From contig NZ_DIUM01000095.1 in the NCBI RefSeq assembly GCF_002423035.1, positions 1-9,540 on the forward strand: DNA of 9,540 nt, written 5' to 3'. Of the stretch, positions 5,603-9,540 are shown piece after piece. Positions within the stretch are counted from its first letter, which is position 1. Each line of letters starts with the position of its first letter. The position numbers and the translations under genes are program-made. The notes beneath the pieces were generated by a model. That model did no database searches, was not told where the DNA came from, and saw only the letters and a list, made by a program, of their open reading frames with translations. The stretch comes from Thiocapsa sp. UBA6158 (GTDB lineage: Bacteria > Pseudomonadota > Gammaproteobacteria > Chromatiales > Chromatiaceae).

Positions 5603-5607
5603 AACGT

Positions 5608-5798
5608 TAAACCGCGTCTTGGAGGGACACGCGCGGGTTTCAGGTCGGTGATGCGTCGCGGCGACACGCAAGGGGTGCAGCGGACGGGGTTGAAGTGAAT
5701 TTTTTTGATTTTCTAAACCGTGTCTGCTGCGAGGTCTTTGGGTCGATATGACGTCGAGATAAGGCGCGACCGACGCTTGTCGCGCCGGACGCGGTTTA
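5608..5798. repeat. Intergenic repeat unit bounded by TAAACCGCGTC inverted copies
   Basis: TAAACCGCGTC (5608-5618) is matched perfectly in reverse by GACGCGGTTTA (5788-5798). A third copy with one mismatch, TAAACCGTGTC, lies at 5714-5724 just after a T-rich stretch (5700-5713). The three copies fill almost the entire space between the convergent YbhB-like and ccmI genes. This resembles a dispersed intergenic repeat. Whether it is repeated elsewhere in the genome cannot be seen here. Confidence 0.5.
5763..5786 (-). terminator. Hairpin downstream of ccmI, probable ccm operon terminator
   Basis: GGCGCGAC (5763-5770) pairs with GTCGCGCC (5779-5786) around eight bases. On the minus strand it lies 15 bases past the ccmI stop and is followed by TTATCT, a weak T-tract. 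The position between convergent genes suggests it ends the ccm transcript, though it is not a textbook terminator. Confidence 0.5.
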
Positions 5799-5801
5799 GG
5801 T

Positions 5802-7157
5802 TTAGGGTCTGATACGGTCGATGACGACGGCGACTTGGTTATTTCCGGCGCTGTCGATCGGCCCGCTTTCGCCTTCGAGGTCGCCGGGTTGCGGTGTCGC
5901 TTGGCCGCTTTTGGCCACGCGTGCACCGATCATCACCTGCGGGAAGGCGGAGAGGCTCATCTCGGGCATCATCGCCATGCTGTCGTCGAGGGTGACGCGT
6001 GTCGGCAGGTCCTTGACCTGGACGCGCTGAACGGCGAGCGGCATGGGCGGGCCTGCCACGGCGCGCGCGAAGATGAACACGATGTCGTCCGGAGCGGCGC
6101 CGGCCGAGATGGCCTGATCCAGGCTCACGTCTGCGGTGACCGACGCTGCAGCAAGCGGCTCGGATGTCGCCTCGGAGGCGGGCGCGGCGGTCTCTGCCTG
6201 CTGCTCTGCGGGTTGTTCGGCCGGTTCCATACCTTCGGACGTCTCGGCAGAGGAGGCCGATTCGGCAGCGGTGCTCGTCGCCGGCGCGCCCGCTCGCGTC
6301 TGCGCCTCCGTGATCATCTCGCGCAGGTCAGCGGCGTCTTCCGAGGCGGGGTCCATCTCGTCGAGGATGCGCTGCCATGCGGTCGCCGCAGCGGTGTATT
6401 GACCGCGTTGGTAGTAGAGCATCCCCGACAGCCAGCGGGCGCTGGCGTTGTCTGGCTCGGCCTCGAGGACGCGCTCGATCAGCGCGGCCGGCTCGCCTTC
6501 CAGGCTGTTATTGTTGTTCGCGGCCGTGGCCTCGGCAAAGGCGAGCATCACATCCGGGCGCTCGGGTGCCAAGGCATAGGCCTTCGAGACCGCATCGAGG
6601 GCCTGACCGGGGCGGCGCATGGTGAAGTAGGTCCGGCCGATCATCAACCATCCGTCGACATTGTCCGGATCCTCGGCAAGCCTCTCCTCGAGACGCTGGA
6701 CCAGGACCTCGAGCGGCGGGAGTTCCTCGCCGTCGGGTCCGACCAGGGGCTGTTGTGTCTCGCCGCTGAGCGCGACGCCTTCGATACGCTCGATGATCTC
6801 GCGGTGGCCGATCTCGTCGTAGATCAGCACCGCGCCTGTCGGCACCGCCACCGCCAGCACGATCGCCATCCAACGTCCGCCGTAAGCGCTGCGACGCTCG
6901 GACGCCGCGAGCTCGCCCTGGACGTCGCGCAGCAGATCGCGTTCCAGATCGCGTCTTGCCGCGACGTACTGGTCTTGTTCCAAAAAGCCACCGGCAAGGT
7001 CGGCATCCAGCTCTTGCAGGCGCTGCTTGAAGACCGTGAGGTTCAGCTCGTCCTGCTCGGGTGCCTCGGTTGCTTTCTCGGGCTGCAGCAGCGGCAGGGC
7101 GACAAAAAACAACGCCAGGCCCATGAGCCCGGCAGTCAAAATCCAGAAGATGGTCAT
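5802..7157 (-). CDS. ccmI: CcmI, apocytochrome c chaperone of cytochrome c maturation
   Basis: CcmI holds apocytochrome c in the periplasm and passes it to the CcmF/CcmH ligation machinery. The 451-aa protein shows the expected order: membrane segment 1 (residues about 4-24), a cytoplasmic helical loop with a leucine-rich stretch (40-90), membrane segment 2 (97-113), TPR-like helices (150-270), an Ala/Glu/Ser-rich linker (288-340), and the C-terminal periplasmic domain (341-451) with APDDIVFIFARA, GPPMPLAV and LDDSMAM (390-396). It is separate from ccmH, unlike the fused E. coli CcmH. The start at 7157 overlaps the ccmH stop by 4 nt (ATGA), so translation is coupled. It is the last gene of the operon in this direction. 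Confidence 0.95.
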   Translation of the reverse strand: MTIFWILTAGLMGLALFFVALPLLQPEKATEAPEQDELNLTVFKQRLQELDADLAGGFLEQDQYVAARRDLERDLLRDVQGELAASERRSAYGGRWMAIVLAVAVPTGAVLIYDEIGHREIIERIEGVALSGETQQPLVGPDGEELPPLEVLVQRLEERLAEDPDNVDGWLMIGRTYFTMRRPGQALDAVSKAYALAPERPDVMLAFAEATAANNNNSLEGEPAALIERVLEAEPDNASARWLSGMLYYQRGQYTAAATAWQRILDEMDPASEDAADLREMITEAQTRAGAPATSTAAESASSAETSEGMEPAEQPAEQQAETAAPASEATSEPLAAASVTADVSLDQAISAGAAPDDIVFIFARAVAGPPMPLAVQRVQVKDLPTRVTLDDSMAMMPEMSLSAFPQVMIGARVAKSGQATPQPGDLEGESGPIDSAGNNQVAVVIDRIRP

Positions 7158-7654
7158 TTGAGTTTTTCTTGTTTGTCGCCGCCGGCGGCGAGCAGTCGTT
7201 GAAGACGGGCGCGTTCGGCCTCGGTGAGATCCTCTTCCGGCTCGTCCTTCTTGCGCCCGAGCGTGCGGAACAGCAGGTAGCCGCCTACGCCGAGGAAGAT
7301 AAAGGGGCCGAACCAGAGGATGTAGGTCGATGGCTTCATCGGAGGCTCGTAAAGCACGAAGTCGCCGTAGCGCTCCACGAGGAAGGTCACGATCTCATCG
7401 TCGCTTTGACCTTCGAGCATCATGCGATAGACCTCTTCGCGAAGGTCCTGCGCAACGCCGGCCTGGGAGCCGGCGAGCGACTCGTTTTGGCAGACCAGGC
7501 AGCGTAGCTTGGCGATCAGGTCGCGAAACGCCTCATGCTGGGCGGGCTGCTCGAACGTGAACTCTTCGAGCGTGTAGGCGGATGGGCTGCCGAACGCCAG
7601 TGTGCCGGCGATCAGCGTGAGGCTTAGAGACAGCTTGCGAACGCGATGCATCAT
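7154..7654 (-). CDS. ccmH: CcmH, thiol-disulfide protein of cytochrome c maturation
   Basis: CcmH (CycL) takes part in reducing the CXXCH thiols of apocytochrome c before haem attachment. The 166-aa product has a Sec signal peptide (about 1-26), the family signature LRCLVCQNES (50-59) with the redox pair Cys52 and Cys55, a following helical bundle (63-98), one C-terminal membrane anchor (about 112-130) and a charged tail. The frame is open further upstream, but the start at 7654 is chosen because it gives a clean signal peptide and an ATGA overlap with the ccmG stop. The size is that of stand-alone CcmH. The 3' end overlaps ccmI by 4 nt. Confidence 0.95.
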   Translation of the reverse strand: MMHRVRKLSLSLTLIAGTLAFGSPSAYTLEEFTFEQPAQHEAFRDLIAKLRCLVCQNESLAGSQAGVAQDLREEVYRMMLEGQSDDEIVTFLVERYGDFVLYEPPMKPSTYILWFGPFIFLGVGGYLLFRTLGRKKDEPEEDLTEAERARLQRLLAAGGDKQEKLK

Positions 7655-8229
7655 GATGACTGAGGTCTGTACTGCTCGACGATCGGGCGTATCGTGGTTT
7701 CCCAGACGTTGCGGTCGACCGGCCCGATGTGCTTGTAACGGATGATGCCTTCGCCGTCGACCACGAAGGTCTCGGGTGCGCCGTAGACGCCCCAATGCAG
7801 ACCGTAGCGGTTGTCCGGATCGTAGGCGCTGACCACGTAGGGATTGCCGTAACGCCTGAGCATCTCAAGCGCCTCGGGTCGCGTGTCTTTCCAGTTGAAG
7901 CCGACGACCTGGACATCGTTGTTGCGCGCGATCTGCATCAGCTCGCCATGCTCCTGACGGCATGACGGGCACCAAGAGGCCCAGACATTCACCAGCGAGA
8001 CCTTCCCCACGAGGATCTCGTTGGTGACCGTTCGGCTCGGGTCGTCCAGCGACTCGAGCTCGAACACGGGTGCAGGCTTGTTCACGAGCGGCGAGGGGAC
8101 CTTGCGCGGATCCAGTTGCAGCCCGTAGAACAGCAGCGCGGCCAGCGCCATGAAGATGGCGAGCGGGATGAGCGCGCGCCTCTTCGCCTTGGTGGTCGCC
8201 GTTCTCGCTGGGGAGCGGGGCGCCGTCAT
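7651..8229 (-). CDS. ccmG: CcmG/DsbE, membrane-anchored thioredoxin-like thiol:disulfide oxidoreductase
   Basis: CcmG keeps apocytochrome c or CcmH cysteines reduced in the periplasm. The 192-aa protein begins with a basic cytoplasmic tail, has one N-terminal membrane anchor (about 19-36), then a thioredoxin fold with the active site WCPSC (86-90), where many CcmG have WCPTC. It also has the CcmG segment GVYGAPETF (147-155) containing the cis-Pro (Pro152), and an acidic Glu in the GVYGAPE motif typical of the family. The length is usual. The start at 8229 overlaps the ccmF stop by 4 nt and the stop overlaps ccmH by 4 nt, so the gene is inside a fully coupled operon. Confidence 0.95.
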   Translation of the reverse strand: MTAPRSPARTATTKAKRRALIPLAIFMALAALLFYGLQLDPRKVPSPLVNKPAPVFELESLDDPSRTVTNEILVGKVSLVNVWASWCPSCRQEHGELMQIARNNDVQVVGFNWKDTRPEALEMLRRYGNPYVVSAYDPDNRYGLHWGVYGAPETFVVDGEGIIRYKHIGPVDRNVWETTIRPIVEQYRPQSS

Positions 8230-9540
8230 GAGCGTGCCGCCAGTGCCCCGGCCGGGACATCCGCGCTCCGCCGCAGCGTGCGATAACGCCGATCGGCCAT
8301 CGCCAACAGGCCGCCGAGCGCCATGAAGATCGCACCGAGCCAGATCCAGCGCACGTAGGGTTTATAGTAGACCCGCAGCGCCCAATCCCCGTCCGTTCCG
8401 ACCGGCTCGCCAAGCGAGACGTAGAGGTCACGCAGGAAGCCGGCGTTGATGGCCGCCTCCGTCATCGGCATTCCGCCCGAGAAATAAGAGCGCTTCTCCG
8501 GATGGAGCACGGCGATCTGCCGTTCGTCCTTGTAGACGATGAACTCGCCCTGCTGAGCCATATAGTTCGGGCCGGGCACCGCCTGTACGCCGTTGAACTG
8601 GAAGCGATAGCCCGAATCCTCATGCACGTCGCCCGGCGACATCCGCACGTCCGTTTCGGAGCCGTGGATCGAGACCATGGTGACCCCGACGATGAACACC
8701 GCGATCCCGACATGCGCGGTCCACATGCCGTAGTAGCTGAGGTTGCGCGCGCCGAAGTCGGCCGCGAGCCCCCGGAAACCACCTTTGTTCTTCAAGCGCT
8801 CGGCCAGGGCGATCAGGTGAGTGCCGACCAGCCAGGCGCTCATGCTCAGACCGAAGGCCATCGCGAGACCGCCGTCCTCGAAGATCGGCTGCAGGGCCAC
8901 GATGAACACGGCGATGCCGAGCGCAAGCGCGATCCACAGCGAACGTACCAGGCGCATCGGCTCGTCGTGCTTCCACCGGGTCAAGGGTCCGATCCCCATC
9001 GCCACGATGAGGAAGGGCGAGAGCGACACGAACATCTTATTGAACCAGGGGAAGCCGACCGAGATCTTGCCCCACCCGGCGGCCTCGTAGATCAGCGGGG
9101 CAAGGGTGCCGAACAAGACCAGGACCGTCAGTGTCGCAAACAGCAGGTTGTTCACCAGCAGAAAGCTTTCGCGCGAAACGACGTCGAACCGACCGCCACC
9201 GGCGATGGTCGGCGCACGCCAGGCATAGAGTGCCAGCGAGCCGCCGATCACGATGCAGAGAAAGACGAGGATAAAGGTGCCGCGCGCCGGATCGGTCGCG
9301 AAGGCGTGCACCGATGTGAGCACGCCAGAGCGCACCAGGAACGTGCCGATCAGGGAGAGGGAGAAGGACAGGATGGCCAGCAGGACGGTCCAGACCTTCA
9401 GCGCATCGCGCTTCTCCATCACCACGGCGGAATGGAGCAGCGCGGTCGCGGAAAGCCAGGGCATGAGGGAGGCGTTCTCGACCGGGTCCCAGAACCTGAA
9501 GCCGCCCCAGCCGAGCTCGTAATAGGCCCAGTAGGAGCCC
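8226..9540 (-). CDS. ccmF: CcmF, haem lyase subunit of cytochrome c maturation (partial, 5' end outside window)
   Basis: CcmF is the multi-span membrane protein of System I that, with CcmH and CcmI, attaches haem to apocytochrome c. The visible 437 C-terminal residues, open to the edge of the window, include most of the WWD region (WGGFRFWDPVENAS; codons at about 9509-9468). They also include a His in the next membrane helix (TALLHS; codon 9434-9432), the periplasmic His of SGVLTSVHAF (9308-9306) and the membrane His of MWTAHVG (8714-8712), which correspond to the haem-b and haem-c binding histidines of E. coli CcmF. Several membrane helices and a large periplasmic loop follow. Full CcmF is about 650 aa, so roughly a third is missing. 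A frame ATG at 9464 is internal and is not the start. The WWD motif carries Arg in place of a conserved Trp (codon 9497-9495). Confidence 0.95.
   Translation of the reverse strand, partial: GSYWAYYELGWGGFRFWDPVENASLMPWLSATALLHSAVVMEKRDALKVWTVLLAILSFSLSLIGTFLVRSGVLTSVHAFATDPARGTFILVFLCIVIGGSLALYAWRAPTIAGGGRFDVVSRESFLLVNNLLFATLTVLVLFGTLAPLIYEAAGWGKISVGFPWFNKMFVSLSPFLIVAMGIGPLTRWKHDEPMRLVRSLWIALALGIAVFIVALQPIFEDGGLAMAFGLSMSAWLVGTHLIALAERLKNKGGFRGLAADFGARNLSYYGMWTAHVGIAVFIVGVTMVSIHGSETDVRMSPGDVHEDSGYRFQFNGVQAVPGPNYMAQQGEFIVYKDERQIAVLHPEKRSYFSGGMPMTEAAINAGFLRDLYVSLGEPVGTDGDWALRVYYKPYVRWIWLGAIFMALGGLLAMADRRYRTLRRSADVPAGALAARS

Noticed and set aside
5835..7202. Plus-strand reading frame of 455 codons
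   Set aside because: It is the complement of ccmI, with Arg/Gly/Leu-rich composition and no family features, whereas ccmI on the other strand has clear domains.
1..9540. CRISPR array or insertion sequence
   Set aside because: There are no regularly spaced repeats and no transposase frame or paired terminal repeats with target duplications.

Overview
The window looks like chromosomal DNA of a GC-rich gammaproteobacterium. The separate ccmF-ccmG-ccmH-ccmI genes, the EF-G-like GTPase and the YbhB-type protein fit the purple sulfur bacteria (Chromatiaceae) or close relatives. That placement is inference from gene content and protein style, not from a marker gene.

Layout. (1) Positions 1-1740 are accessory DNA. 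A 58-aa basic protein has a promoter placed so that its mRNA could be leaderless. It is followed by a tight cassette of five small unknown genes (308-1679), each overlapping the next by 4 or 11 nt, closed by an intrinsic terminator. (2) Positions 1759-1899 look like the right end of an integrated element: a 10-bp direct repeat, a 14-nt match to the 3' end of an initiator-tRNA-like gene ending in CCA, and a perfect 13-bp stem-loop terminator of the kind that follows tRNA genes. (3) Positions 1960-2322 are the remains of an MmeI-type restriction/methyltransferase gene (type IIG style) with an in-frame stop, a local frame change, an internal deletion and lost ends. (4) From 2571 rightward the DNA is core-genome-like: an EF-G-like GTPase (minus strand), a 512-bp intergenic region holding its promoter and a minus-strand terminator, a YbhB/YbcL phosphatidylethanolamine-binding-like protein (plus strand), a short convergent intergenic region with inverted repeats, and a minus-strand cytochrome c maturation operon ccmF(partial)-ccmG-ccmH-ccmI that runs off the right edge.

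How it works together. The ccm genes form one translationally coupled unit in which every junction is an ATGA overlap. The products form the late part of System I cytochrome c biogenesis: CcmG and CcmH handle apocytochrome thiols, CcmI holds apocytochrome, and CcmF takes part in haem ligation. The left part is most simply read as a mobile element inserted at a tRNA 3' end next to a decayed restriction gene, that is, an integration hot spot. The five-gene cassette has no family I recognise and is the best candidate for something undescribed.
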